Positions 1 to 7,999 of a stretch of 15,294 bases of DNA are shown here, piece by piece. The notes under the pieces were generated by a model. It was not told the origin of the DNA, searched no databases, and saw nothing but the letters and a program-made list of their open reading frames with translations. The position numbers and the translations under genes are program-made. How positions within the stretch are numbered: the first letter of the stretch is position 1; each line of letters begins with the position of its first letter. Source of the stretch: an uncultured Brevundimonas sp. (GTDB lineage Bacteria; Pseudomonadota; Alphaproteobacteria; Caulobacterales; Caulobacteraceae); assembly GCA_946885435.1 (NCBI GenBank), contig CAMPGL010000032.1:1-15294 (forward strand), read 5' to 3'.

Positions 1-3000
1 AGGTCATCGACAAGGCCGAGGACCGCCAGAAATTCCGCGACGCCATGGACAAGCTCGGTCTCGAGAGCCCGCGCTCCAAGGCCATCCACCACATCGACGA
101 GGCCGAAGACGCGCTCGCCTTCGTCGGCCTGCCCGCCATCATCCGGCCCAGCTTCACCCTGGCGGGCACCGGGGGCGGCATCGCCTACAACGTCGAGGAG
201 TTCCGCGAGATCGTCGAGCGCGGCCTCGACCTGTCGCCGACCACCGAGGTCCTCATCGAGGAGTCCGTCCTCGGCTGGAAGGAGTTCGAGATGGAGGTCG
301 TCCGCGACAAGGCGGACAACTGCATCATCATCTGCTCCATCGAGAACGTGGACCCCATGGGCGTCCACACCGGCGACTCCATCACGGTCGCCCCGGCTCT
401 GACGCTGACGGACAAAGAGTACCAGCGCATGCGCACGGGCTCGATCAACGTACTGCGCGAGATCGGGGTCGAGACCGGCGGGTCGAACGTCCAGTGGGCC
501 ATCAATCCGAAGGACGGCCGCATGGTCGTCATCGAGATGAACCCGCGCGTGTCGCGGTCCTCGGCCCTGGCCTCCAAGGCCACCGGCTTCCCGATCGCCA
601 AGGTCGCCGCCCGCCTGGCCGTCGGCTACACGCTCGACGAACTCACCAACGACATCACCCAGGTCACCCCGGCCAGCTTCGAGCCGTCGATCGACTACGT
701 CGTGACCAAGATCCCCCGCTTCGCCTTCGAGAAGTATCCGGGGTCCGAGCCCTATCTGACCACCTCGATGAAGTCGGTGGGCGAGGTCATGGCCATCGGC
801 CGGACCTTCCAGGAATCGATGCAGAAGGCGCTGCGCGGCCTCGAGACCGGCCTGACCGGCTTCGACGAGATCGAGATCGAGGGCGTCGCGGGCTCGGAAG
901 ACGGCGTCTCGGCCCGCGAGGCCGTGATCCGCGCACTTGGTCGGCCCACGCCCGACCGCATCCGCGTCATCGCCCAGGCCTTCCGCCACGGCCTGACGGT
1001 CGAGGAGGTCCAGAGCGCCTGCGACTACGAGCCCTGGTTCCTGCGCCAGATCGCCGACATCGTCCGCATGGAAGGCCACGTCCGCGCCTACGGGATTCGC
1101 GACTACGACCCGGTTGGACACGATGGGCGGGTCGAATATCAGGAGCGGGTTCACCCGGAGAAATTTGACTTCGGCGACTGTCCCCGACCGGACGATTGGA
1201 TCGACCCCGCGCCGACCTTCGCGAAGCTGAAGGCCATGGGCTTCTCCGACGCGCGGCTGGCGAAACTCACCGGGACGCCCGAAAAGGCGATCCGCGAGGG
1301 CCGTCGGACGCAAGGCGTCCGCCCGGTCTTCAAGCGCATCGACACCTGCGCCGCCGAGTTCGCCTCGGCCACCGCCTACATGTACTCGACCTACGAGACG
1401 GGCGCGCTGGGCCAGGTCCCGGACTGCGAGGCCGACCCCTCGGATCGCCGCAAGGCCGTGATCCTCGGCGGCGGTCCCAACCGCATCGGCCAGGGCATTG
1501 AGTTCGACTACTGCTGCTGCCACGCGGCCTTCGCCTTCGACGAGATCGGCGTCGAGAGCATCATGGTCAACTGCAACCCCGAGACCGTTTCGACCGACTA
1601 CGACACCTCGGACCGCCTCTATTTCGAGCCCCTGACCGCCGAGGACGTGCTGGAGCTGATCGACGTCGAGCGCTCGAAGGGTGAGCTGCTGGGCGTCGTC
1701 GTGCAGTTCGGCGGCCAGACCCCGCTGAAGCTGGCCCATGCGCTGGAGGAGGACGGCGTGCCGATCCTGGGCACCAGCGTCGACTCCATCGACCTGGCCG
1801 AGGACCGCGAGCGCTTCCAGCAGATGCTCCACGACATCGGCCTGATGCAGCCGCCCAACGGCCTCGCCCGCTCGGCCGAAGAAGCCGCCGAGAAGGCCGA
1901 GGAGGTCGGCTATCCCGTGGTGCTCCGCCCCTCCTACGTGCTGGGCGGACGCGGCATGCAGATCGTCCACGACCGCGAGCAGCTGGACCGCTACGTCCAC
2001 GAGGCGATGCAGGTCTCGGGCGACGATCCCGTCCTGATCGACCACTACCTGAACCGCGCCACCGAGGTGGACGTGGACGCCCTGTGCGACGACGAGACCG
2101 TCTTCGTGGCCGGGGTGCTGGAGCACATCGAGGAGGCCGGGGTGCACTCGGGCGACAGCGCCTGCTCGATGCCGCCCTATTCGCTGTCGGCCGCCACCGT
2201 GGCCGAGCTGAAGCGTCAGACCGAGGCCATGGCCCGGGCTCTGAAGGTGCGCGGCCTGATGAACGTCCAGTTCGCGATCGAGGAGCCGCACTCGGACAGC
2301 CCGCGCATCTTCGTGCTGGAGGTGAACCCGCGCGCCAGCCGCACCGTGCCATTCGTCGCCAAGACCATGGGGGCGCCTGTGGCCGCTATCGCCGCCAAGG
2401 TGATGGCGGGTGAGAAGCTGGACTCGTTCGGGCTCGAGGACCGCGCCTACGACCACATCGCGGTCAAGGAAGCGGTCTTCCCCTTCGCCCGCTTCGCCGG
2501 CGTCGACACTGTGCTGGGCCCCGAGATGCGCTCGACCGGCGAGGTCATGGGCCTGGACTGGAAGCGCGACGGCGAGGCCGACATGGCCCCCGCCTTCGCC
2601 CGCGCCTTCGCCAAGAGCCAGCTGGGCGGCGGAACCGTCCTGCCGACCAAGGGCTGCGCCTTCATCTCGGTCAAGGATTCCGACAAGCCCTTCGCCGTCG
2701 AGGCGGCCCGGACCCTGCTGGCCGAAGGATTCAGCCTGATCGCGACGGGCGGCACCCACGCCTACCTCACCGAGCAGGGCGTTGAGGTGGGCTTCGTCAA
2801 GAAGGTCCTGGAAGGCCGCCCGCACATCGTCGATGCGATGAAGAACGGCGAGGTCCAGATCGTCATCAACACCACCGAGGGCAAGCAGTCCCTGCAAGAC
2901 AGCTTCAGCCTGCGGCGCACCGCCCTGATGATGAAGATCCCCTATTTCACCACCATCTCCGCGGCCATCGCCGCCGCCCGCGCCATCGCGGCGATCCGGG

Positions 3001-3047
3001 CGGGCGAGCTGGATGTCCGGCCGCTGCAGGACTACGCCCACGGCTGA
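1..3047 (+). CDS. carB: Carbamoyl-phosphate synthase large subunit, 5' end missing
   Basis: The enzyme makes carbamoyl phosphate from bicarbonate, two ATP and ammonia supplied by CarA, for pyrimidine and arginine synthesis in the cytoplasm. The reading frame is open from base 3, before the first in-frame ATG at 45. By comparison with the 1073-residue E. coli protein, about 120 N-terminal residues lie outside the window. The first ATP-grasp half shows IIRPSF (Arg codon at 144) and [16 protein letters not shown] near 531. An oligomerisation region follows at about 930-1330. The second half has [17 protein letters not shown] near 1461, [17 protein letters not shown] near 1917 and [16 protein letters not shown] near 2310. 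The C-terminal MGS-like allosteric domain runs from about 2650, with ATGGTHAYL and INTTEGK. An insertion of about 33 residues relative to E. coli sits at 1098-1205. The family assignment is certain. The stop at 3045-3047 is 55 bases before the next start. Confidence 0.98.
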   Translation, partial: VIDKAEDRQKFRDAMDKLGLESPRSKAIHHIDEAEDALAFVGLPAIIRPSFTLAGTGGGIAYNVEEFREIVERGLDLSPTTEVLIEESVLGWKEFEMEVVRDKADNCIIICSIENVDPMGVHTGDSITVAPALTLTDKEYQRMRTGSINVLREIGVETGGSNVQWAINPKDGRMVVIEMNPRVSRSSALASKATGFPIAKVAARLAVGYTLDELTNDITQVTPASFEPSIDYVVTKIPRFAFEKYPGSEPYLTTSMKSVGEVMAIGRTFQESMQKALRGLETGLTGFDEIEIEGVAGSEDGVSAREAVIRALGRPTPDRIRVIAQAFRHGLTVEEVQSACDYEPWFLRQIADIVRMEGHVRAYGIRDYDPVGHDGRVEYQERVHPEKFDFGDCPRPDDWIDPAPTFAKLKAMGFSDARLAKLTGTPEKAIREGRRTQGVRPVFKRIDTCAAEFASATAYMYSTYETGALGQVPDCEADPSDRRKAVILGGGPNRIGQGIEFDYCCCHAAFAFDEIGVESIMVNCNPETVSTDYDTSDRLYFEPLTAEDVLELIDVERSKGELLGVVVQFGGQTPLKLAHALEEDGVPILGTSVDSIDLAEDRERFQQMLHDIGLMQPPNGLARSAEEAAEKAEEVGYPVVLRPSYVLGGRGMQIVHDREQLDRYVHEAMQVSGDDPVLIDHYLNRATEVDVDALCDDETVFVAGVLEHIEEAGVHSGDSACSMPPYSLSAATVAELKRQTEAMARALKVRGLMNVQFAIEEPHSDSPRIFVLEVNPRASRTVPFVAKTMGAPVAAIAAKVMAGEKLDSFGLEDRAYDHIAVKEAVFPFARFAGVDTVLGPEMRSTGEVMGLDWKRDGEADMAPAFARAFAKSQLGGGTVLPTKGCAFISVKDSDKPFAVEAARTLLAEGFSLIATGGTHAYLTEQGVEVGFVKKVLEGRPHIVDAMKNGEVQIVINTTEGKQSLQDSFSLRRTALMMKIPYFTTISAAIAAARAIAAIRAGELDVRPLQDYAHG

Positions 3048-3075
3048 TTGCGCGGCCGCGCACGAGGTCTACAGT
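3048..3075 (+). promoter_or_regulatory. Possible promoter for the M20 amidohydrolase gene
   Basis: TTGCGC (3048-3053) is followed after 16 bases by TACAGT (3070-3075). The second element and the bases after it (TACAGTCCCC) also occur at the predicted dnaG -10 region. The -35 match is poor, so this is only a candidate. If real, transcription would start near 3082, within the hairpin described next. Confidence 0.3.
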
Positions 3076-3097
3076 CCCCCTCGACGAAGAGGGGGAC
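3074..3097 (+). promoter_or_regulatory. Perfect 9-bp hairpin covering the ribosome binding site of the M20 gene
   Basis: GTCCCCCTC (3074-3082) and GAGGGGGAC (3089-3097) are exact reverse complements around a 6-base loop. The right arm is the purine-rich stretch that would act as the Shine-Dalgarno sequence for the ATG at 3103. There is no T-tract, so it does not look like an intrinsic terminator. In a transcript reading through from carB, the stem would hide the ribosome binding site. The pairing is seen directly; the regulatory role is inference. Confidence 0.55.
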
Positions 3098-3102
3098 CGA
3101 CC

Positions 3103-4410
3103 ATGAAACGCCTGCTGCTCGCCGCCGTCGCGGCCTCGTGCCTTGCGGGAACCGCGCACGCCCAGGACGCCGACCTTCGCGCGGCGATCCAGGCCGACTA
3201 CGACCGCAACCTCGCCCAGCTGTTCGAGCACTTCCACCGCAACCCGGAACTGTCCGGGCTGGAGCACATGACCGCCGCGCGGCTGGCTCAGGAGCTGACC
3301 GCGCTCGGGTACGAGGTCACCACCGGCGTGGGGGGCACCGGCGTGGTCGCGGTCCTGAGAAACGGGGACGGGCCGACCGTGCTGATGCGCGCCGACATGG
3401 ACGGCCTGCCGCTCGAGGAGCAGTCGGGCCTCGCCTACGCCTCTGAGGCCCGCCAGACGAACAGCGAAGGCGTGGAGCAACCGGTCATGCACGCCTGCGG
3501 CCACGACGTGCACATCACCGCCCTCGTCGGCGCCGCGCGCCAGATGATCGAGAACCGGGACACCTGGTCGGGCACGCTGGTGCTGGTCGGCCAGCCCGCC
3601 GAGGAGCGCATCTTCGGCGCGCGGGCCATGATCGAGGACGGCCTCTACGAGCGCTTCCCGAGGCCCGACTACGCGCTGGCCTTCCACGTCTCGGCCGACG
3701 CGCCGGCGGGCCAGATCCAGGTGCCGCTGAATATCGTGGCTTCCAGCTCCGACAGCGTCGACATCACCGTGCACGGCGTGGGCACCCACGGCGCCTATCC
3801 GCACCTGGGGGTCGATCCCGTAGTGGTGGCCTCGCACATCGTGGTGGCCCTGCAGAGCGTGGTGACACGCGACATCAATCCGCTGGAAGGCGCGGTGATC
3901 ACCGTCGGCTCGATCCACGGCGGGGTGAAGCACAACATCATCAGCGATCGGGTGGACCTGCAGATCACCGTCCGCTCCGACAATCCCGAGGTCCGCGAGC
4001 AGCTGCTGAGCGGCATCGAGCGGGTTGCGCGAGGCACCGCGCTGGCGCTCGGCGTGCCGGAGGACATGCTGCCGACCGTGACCCGATCGGCCACCGAGAC
4101 CACTCCGCCCACGATCAACGACCCTGAGACGGCCCAGCGGGTGCGGGACGCCATCACCGCGCACATGGGCGCGGATCGGCTGATCCAGTCGCCGCGGACC
4201 GGCATGGGCGCGGAGGACTTCGCCTATTTCGTCACGCCTGAGAGCGGCGTGCGGGGCGTCTACATGGACGTCGGCGGCACCCTGCCGGAGGATCTGGAGG
4301 ACGCGCCGGGACACCACTCGCCCTTCTTCCGCATCGAGCCGGAGCCGTCGGTCACCGCAGGCATTGAGGCCATGGTGGTCGCGGCGCGGGCGCTGATGCC
4401 GCGAACCTGA
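3103..4410 (+). CDS. Secreted M20D-family amidohydrolase/peptidase
   Basis: This is a metal-dependent amidohydrolase of the M20D group, which includes hippurate and N-acyl-amino-acid hydrolases; the substrate cannot be told from sequence. I chose the ATG at 3103, giving 435 residues. It has a purine-rich site just upstream and opens with a typical signal peptide (MKRLLLAAVAASCLAGTAHA, likely cleavage after AHA), so the enzyme should act in the periplasm. The open frame extends back to 3013, but those codons lie inside carB. Likely metal ligands fit the family pattern: HACGHD with Cys132 and His134, Glu167-Glu168 in PAEE, His195, and His404/His405 in GHHSPF. RADMDG (Asp98, Asp100) and GMGAEDFAYF are also present. 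A dimerisation-domain motif is seen at GTHGAYPH. The gene is complete and is followed by a 99-base gap before the helicase. No functional partner is evident among its neighbours. Confidence 0.92.
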   Translation: MKRLLLAAVAASCLAGTAHAQDADLRAAIQADYDRNLAQLFEHFHRNPELSGLEHMTAARLAQELTALGYEVTTGVGGTGVVAVLRNGDGPTVLMRADMDGLPLEEQSGLAYASEARQTNSEGVEQPVMHACGHDVHITALVGAARQMIENRDTWSGTLVLVGQPAEERIFGARAMIEDGLYERFPRPDYALAFHVSADAPAGQIQVPLNIVASSSDSVDITVHGVGTHGAYPHLGVDPVVVASHIVVALQSVVTRDINPLEGAVITVGSIHGGVKHNIISDRVDLQITVRSDNPEVREQLLSGIERVARGTALALGVPEDMLPTVTRSATETTPPTINDPETAQRVRDAITAHMGADRLIQSPRTGMGAEDFAYFVTPESGVRGVYMDVGGTLPEDLEDAPGHHSPFFRIEPEPSVTAGIEAMVVAARALMPRT

Positions 4411-4457
4411 TCCGCCCCACCTCGGCCTTTATCGCACTGTAGAGGCTCGCACCCCTC

Positions 4458-4498
4458 CGCCCGGCCGGGATCATTCCCCCGCCGGGCGCTTTCTTTTT
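4458..4498 (+). terminator. Terminator-like hairpin with T-tract immediately before the DEAD-box helicase
   Basis: CGCCCGGC (4458-4465) pairs perfectly with GCCGGGCG (4481-4488). An inner GGGA/TCCC stem extends the structure. The tail CTTTCTTTTT (4489-4498) completes a textbook intrinsic terminator. It could end the M20 transcript. However, only 11 bases separate it from the helicase ATG at 4510, so any helicase transcript with a normal leader would contain it. It may therefore act as an attenuator. Confidence 0.75.
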
Positions 4499-4509
4499 CC
4501 GGACCTTCA

Positions 4510-6411
4510 ATGCCCTTTCCCGCCATCCATCCCGCGCTCGACCGTGCGCTCACCGCCCAGGGCTACGCCGAGCCCACGCCGGTGCAGTCCGCCGTGCTGG
4601 AGGCCGAGGTCGCGGGCCAGGACCTGCTGGTCTCGGCCCAGACCGGATCGGGCAAGACGGTCGCCTTCGGCCTGGCCGCCGCGCCGACCCTGCTGGGCGA
4701 GGCGGAGACCTTCGGACGGACCGAGACGCCGCTGGCCCTGGTGATCGCGCCGACGCGCGAGCTGGCCTTGCAGGTGTCGAAGGAGCTGACCTGGCTCTAC
4801 GCCGAGGCGAACGCCCGGATCGCCACCTGCGTCGGCGGCATGGACGCGCGGCGCGAGCAGCGGGCCCTCGCCGCCGGCGTCCATATCGTGGTCGGAACGC
4901 CCGGCCGCCTGAAGGACCATATCGAGCGCGGCAATCTCGACCTGTCGGCGCTGAAGCTGGTCGTCCTCGACGAGGCCGACGAGATGCTCGACATGGGCTT
5001 TCGCGAGGACCTGGAGTTCATCCTCGACGCCACGCCGGCCGAGCGCCGCACCCTGCTGTTCTCGGCCACGATCGCGCGCGAGATCGCCAACATGGCCCGC
5101 CGCTACCAGCGCGACGCGGTCCGGATCGACACCACCAACCGAAACACGCCCCACGGCGACATCGAGTACCGGGCGATGCGGATCGCGCCGAACGAGATCG
5201 AGCACGCGGTCGTCAATGTGCTGCGCTTCTTCGAGGCGCCGGGCGCCTTGGTCTTCTGCTCGACGCGGGACGCGGTGCGGCACCTGCAGTCCTCGCTTCT
5301 AGAGCGCGGCTTCAACGCCGTGGCCCTGTCCGGCGAGATGGGCCAGCGCGAGCGCAACGACGCGCTTCAGTCGCTCAGGGACGGCCGGGCGCGGGTCTGC
5401 GTGGCGACGGACGTGGCGGCGCGAGGCCTCGATCTGCCGGACCTCGGTCTGGTCATCCACGCCGAGCTGCCGATGAACCGGGCGGCGCTGCTGCACCGGT
5501 CGGGTCGCACGGGCCGCGCGGGCAAGAAGGGCATCTCGGTCCTCCTGGTCCCGCACACGCGCCGCCGCAAAGCCGAGATGGTGTTGAACTCGGCTGGGGT
5601 CGATGCGACCTGGGGCGGCGCCCCGACGGCCGAGGAGATCCGCGCCAAGGACGAGACCCGCCTGCTGCAGAGCGACGTCTTCGCCCAGGAGGTGTCGGAC
5701 GAGGACATGGCTCTGGCCCAGAAGCTGGTGGCCGAGCGGACGCCGATCGAGCTGGCCGCGGCCTTCATCCGCCTGCAGCGCGCCGACCTGCCGCCGCCCG
5801 AGGAGCTGCTGGATCCGGGCGCGGACCGTCCGGCCCGCCGGCCCCGCGCAGAAGGCGACACCTCACCCGCGCCCTGGCCGGGCGACCGGCTGCAACCCGA
5901 CGAGGTCAGCTGGTTCCGCATGGATGTGGGCCGCAACCGCAACGCCGATCCGAAGTGGCTGATTCCGCTGATCTGCCGGCTGGGTCACATCACCAAGAAG
6001 GAGATCGGCTCGATCCGGGTCTATCCGGACGAGACCCGCTTCGAGATCGCCAAGACTCACGAAGCCAAGTTCCGCGAGGCCGTGAAGGCCTCGACCGAGA
6101 AGGACGTGACCATCGAGCCCTCGGAACAGCCGCAGCCCGGCGGCTACAAGAAGGGACCGAAGCCTCATCCGCGCGAGGACGGCGGCAAGCCGCCGTTCCA
6201 GAAGAAGCCTTACGCCAAGCGGGACAATGCCGAAGGCGGCGAGGCGCGGCCGTTCAAGAAGCCGTTCGTGAAGCGCGAGGACAGACCCGCTGGCGACGGC
6301 CCGCGCCCGCCGTTCAAGAAGAAGGCCTTCGGCAAGCCGCATGGCGCGCCGGGCGGCAAGAAGCCGTTCGCCAAGAAGCCCTTCAAGGCCAAGGCTCAGC
6401 GCGCGGGCTAG
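4510..6411 (+). CDS. DEAD-box ATP-dependent RNA helicase with DbpA-type RNA-binding domain
   Basis: This 633-residue ATP-driven RNA helicase probably acts in ribosome assembly or unwinding of structured RNA. All core motifs are intact: Q motif YAEPTPVQ (Gln26), AQTGSGKT (43-50), PTRELALQV, TPGRL, DEAD (154-157), SAT (185-187), ALVFCSTR, ATDVAARGLD and HRSGRTGRAG (from 329). Residues of about 465-540 (WFRMDVGRNRN through VTIEP) match the DbpA RNA-binding domain found in DbpA and CsdA/DeaD-type helicases. The rest is a basic, low-complexity tail with repeated KKPF/KKAF units, probably a nonspecific RNA contact. The ATG at 4510 fits the start of the Q-motif region, but no clear Shine-Dalgarno precedes it and a terminator-like hairpin ends 11 bases upstream. 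It could be named DeaD or a DbpA relative; I leave the symbol blank because the choice cannot be settled here. Confidence 0.95.
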   Translation: MPFPAIHPALDRALTAQGYAEPTPVQSAVLEAEVAGQDLLVSAQTGSGKTVAFGLAAAPTLLGEAETFGRTETPLALVIAPTRELALQVSKELTWLYAEANARIATCVGGMDARREQRALAAGVHIVVGTPGRLKDHIERGNLDLSALKLVVLDEADEMLDMGFREDLEFILDATPAERRTLLFSATIAREIANMARRYQRDAVRIDTTNRNTPHGDIEYRAMRIAPNEIEHAVVNVLRFFEAPGALVFCSTRDAVRHLQSSLLERGFNAVALSGEMGQRERNDALQSLRDGRARVCVATDVAARGLDLPDLGLVIHAELPMNRAALLHRSGRTGRAGKKGISVLLVPHTRRRKAEMVLNSAGVDATWGGAPTAEEIRAKDETRLLQSDVFAQEVSDEDMALAQKLVAERTPIELAAAFIRLQRADLPPPEELLDPGADRPARRPRAEGDTSPAPWPGDRLQPDEVSWFRMDVGRNRNADPKWLIPLICRLGHITKKEIGSIRVYPDETRFEIAKTHEAKFREAVKASTEKDVTIEPSEQPQPGGYKKGPKPHPREDGGKPPFQKKPYAKRDNAEGGEARPFKKPFVKREDRPAGDGPRPPFKKKAFGKPHGAPGGKKPFAKKPFKAKAQRAG

Positions 6412-6434
6412 CGTGGCCGTGAGCGATGCGCCGC

Positions 6435-6459
6435 GCTAGAGTGAGGGGCCATCGGGAGG
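6435..6459 (+). promoter_or_regulatory. Possible -10 element and ribosome binding site of the GST gene
   Basis: GCTAGAGT (6435-6442) resembles the Caulobacter housekeeping -10 consensus GCTANAWC. GGGAGG (6454-6459) is a good Shine-Dalgarno sequence 7 bases before the ATG at 6467. No convincing -35 was found. The ribosome binding site is well supported; the promoter is tentative. Confidence 0.4.
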
Positions 6460-6466
6460 CCCGGCC

Positions 6467-7129
6467 ATGATCGTCGTCCACCACCTCAACGACTCCCGCT
6501 CACAGCGGGTGCTCTGGCTGCTCGAGGAGCTGGGGCTGGAGTATGAGGTGAAGCGCTACCAGCGGGACCCGCAGACAATGCTCGCGCCGGCCGAGCTCAG
6601 GGCGGTGCATCCGCTGGGCAAGTCGCCGGTGGTCGAGGAACATGGGATCAAGGTCGCCGAGACCGGGGCGATCCTGGAATGGCTTCTGGACACCCACGGC
6701 GAAGGTTGGCTGCGGCCCGCGCGCGAGACCGAGGAGGCGCGGCGCTTCACCTACTGGCTGCACTATGCGGAAGGCTCCGCCATGACGCCGCTGCTCCTGA
6801 GGCTGGTCTTCAGCGAGCTGGCCAAGCGGGCGCCCTTCCTCGTGCGGCCGGTGGCCAAGGGCATCTCCAAGGCCATGAATACGCGGATGATCCAGCCGCA
6901 GCTGGACGCCCACATCGCCTATTGGGAGGCGGAGCTGGGCCGGTCGGAGTGGTTCGCGGGCGACCAGTTCACCGCCGCCGACATCATGATGAGCTTCCCG
7001 CTGGAGGCCGCCGCCGCGCGAGCCGGCGCGGGGTCCCGTCCACGCATCAAGGCGTTCCTGGAACGGATCCATGCGCGGCCCGCCTACCAGCGCGCCCTGG
7101 AGCGCGGCGGCCCCTACGCCTACGCCTGA
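6467..7129 (+). CDS. Glutathione S-transferase family protein
   Basis: This is a 220-residue cytosolic GST-type protein that probably conjugates glutathione to, or otherwise processes, an electrophilic substrate. The substrate is unknown. The N-terminal thioredoxin-like fold is recognisable: MIVVHH strand, NDSRSQRVLWLLEELG helix with Ser10/Ser12 as the likely catalytic serine position, HPLGKSPVV with the cis-proline, then AETGAIL for gamma-glutamyl binding. The C-terminal all-helical domain contains WFAGDQFTAADIMMSFPL, the conserved N-capping region of GSTs. The length is normal for the family and the start has a GGGAGG site. It stands alone between the helicase and a small membrane-protein gene, probably with its own promoter. 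It belongs to the broad GstB-like bacterial group, but the subclass is uncertain. Confidence 0.93.
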   Translation: MIVVHHLNDSRSQRVLWLLEELGLEYEVKRYQRDPQTMLAPAELRAVHPLGKSPVVEEHGIKVAETGAILEWLLDTHGEGWLRPARETEEARRFTYWLHYAEGSAMTPLLLRLVFSELAKRAPFLVRPVAKGISKAMNTRMIQPQLDAHIAYWEAELGRSEWFAGDQFTAADIMMSFPLEAAAARAGAGSRPRIKAFLERIHARPAYQRALERGGPYAYA

Positions 7130-7209
7130 CGAATCGGAGAACGTCACTCGCCCAGGTCGGAGTTTGCGGCGAAGGTCGAACTCGCGGGGGTTCCGCACGT
7201 TAACCTGTC

Positions 7210-7419
7210 ATGAAGACCACCAACCTGCGCCTCAAGGGAAACACCGTCCGCCTCGTCTCCGCCGTCCTGGCGGGGCTCGTCCTGCTGTTGCTGGCGGGCG
7301 TGCTGGGCATGGCCCTGGGCGCGGCGGCCGTGGCCGCGCTGGCCGTTGCGGTGCTCGTCTGGATCAGCTGGATGGCTCTGAAGCGGGTCTATTGGCGGCT
7401 GGTTCGCCCCCCGGCTTGA
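7210..7419 (+). CDS. Small two-helix membrane protein, function unknown
   Basis: The product has 69 residues: a short basic N-terminus ([15 protein letters not shown]), two closely spaced hydrophobic helices at about residues 15-36 and 38-56, and a basic C-terminus ([11 protein letters not shown]). This is the shape of a small inner-membrane hairpin protein with both ends in the cytoplasm by the positive-inside rule. I do not recognise a family. The codons have high GC at the third position, as in its neighbours, which supports real coding. No clear Shine-Dalgarno precedes the ATG, although GTTAACC lies just upstream. Its TGA stop lies inside the -35 element proposed for greA. Confidence 0.7.
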   Translation: MKTTNLRLKGNTVRLVSAVLAGLVLLLLAGVLGMALGAAAVAALAVAVLVWISWMALKRVYWRLVRPPA

Positions 7420-7444
7420 ACGGCGTCATTTCAGCGCCTATCAT
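7416..7444 (+). promoter_or_regulatory. Predicted sigma-70-type promoter of greA
   Basis: TTGAAC (7416-7421) and TATCAT (7439-7444) are separated by exactly 17 bases. They match the -35 consensus at 4 of 6 positions and the -10 consensus at 5 of 6. The expected start of transcription is near 7451, just before a strong hairpin. The -35 overlaps the stop codon of the preceding small gene. Confidence 0.6.
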
Positions 7445-7459
7445 CTGAACCCACGACAC

Positions 7460-7494
7460 GCCGACCGCCACGCCCGCGGTCGGCTTTGCAATTT
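7460..7494 (+). terminator. Terminator-like hairpin in the greA leader
   Basis: GCCGACCGC (7460-7468) pairs perfectly with GCGGTCGGC (7476-7484) around a 7-base loop. An interrupted T-rich tail (TTTGCAATTT) follows. It lies between the predicted greA promoter and the greA start at 7526. It could therefore cause premature termination of the greA transcript, or end the upstream small-gene transcript. Confidence 0.65.
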
Positions 7495-7525
7495 GACCCA
7501 GGGCGACAAGAAAACACCCGCGACC

Positions 7526-7999
7526 ATGGAAAAAGTGCCGATGACGGCCGGGGGCTATCAGGCCCTCGACGATGAGCTGAAGCGTCTGAAGACGGTCGAG
7601 CGCCCGAGCGTGATCGCCGCCATCTCCGAGGCGCGCTCGCACGGCGATCTGTCCGAGAACGCCGAGTACCACGCCGCCAAGGAACGCCAGGGCTGGATCG
7701 AAGGCCGGATCGCCGAGATCGAGGACAAGATCTCGCGCGCCCAGGTGATCGACGTCTCCAAGCTGTCGGGCTCCCAGGTGAAGTTCGGCGCCACGGTGAC
7801 CGTGATCGACGAGGACACCGAGGAAGAGGGCCGCTACCAGCTGGTCGGCGAGCACGAAGCCGACGTGAAGGAAGGCCGCGTGTCCATCACCTCGCCCATC
7901 GCCCGCGCCATGATCGGCAAGGAGCAGGGCGACGTCGTGGAGGTCAACACGCCCGGTGGCGTGAAGGCCTACGAGATCGTCAAGGTCGAGTGGCTGTAA
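7526..7999 (+). CDS. greA: Transcription elongation factor GreA
   Basis: GreA inserts its coiled coil into the RNA polymerase secondary channel and stimulates cleavage of backtracked RNA. I place the start at the ATG of 7526 (157 residues) because MEKVPMT aligns with the E. coli start MQAIPMT. The open frame begins earlier, at a TTG (7493), but that codon lies in the T-tail of the leader hairpin. The coiled-coil tip reads [17 protein letters not shown], with Asp41 and Glu44 at the positions of the catalytic acidic residues. The FKBP-like C-terminal domain includes [31 protein letters not shown] and a C-terminal VKVEWL. The length is standard. The gene overlaps the next one by 10 bases, so the two are probably cotranscribed. 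Ribosome binding upstream of 7526 is weak. Confidence 0.97.
   Translation: MEKVPMTAGGYQALDDELKRLKTVERPSVIAAISEARSHGDLSENAEYHAAKERQGWIEGRIAEIEDKISRAQVIDVSKLSGSQVKFGATVTVIDEDTEEEGRYQLVGEHEADVKEGRVSITSPIARAMIGKEQGDVVEVNTPGGVKAYEIVKVEWL

Noticed and set aside
1567..2352. Long 261-codon open frame on the minus strand inside carB
   Set aside because: It is Arg/Pro/Ala-rich out-of-frame translation of a certain gene, typical of GC-rich coding DNA.
2947..4317. 456-codon minus-strand frame opposite the M20 amidohydrolase
   Set aside because: It is a shadow of a gene with an intact signal peptide and metal ligands. Its product is rich in His/Arg/Gly/Val with no recognisable domain.
7493..7525. TTG at 7493 as the greA start
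   Set aside because: It falls in the T-rich tail of the leader hairpin, and the family N-terminus (MxxxPMT) aligns with the ATG at 7526.
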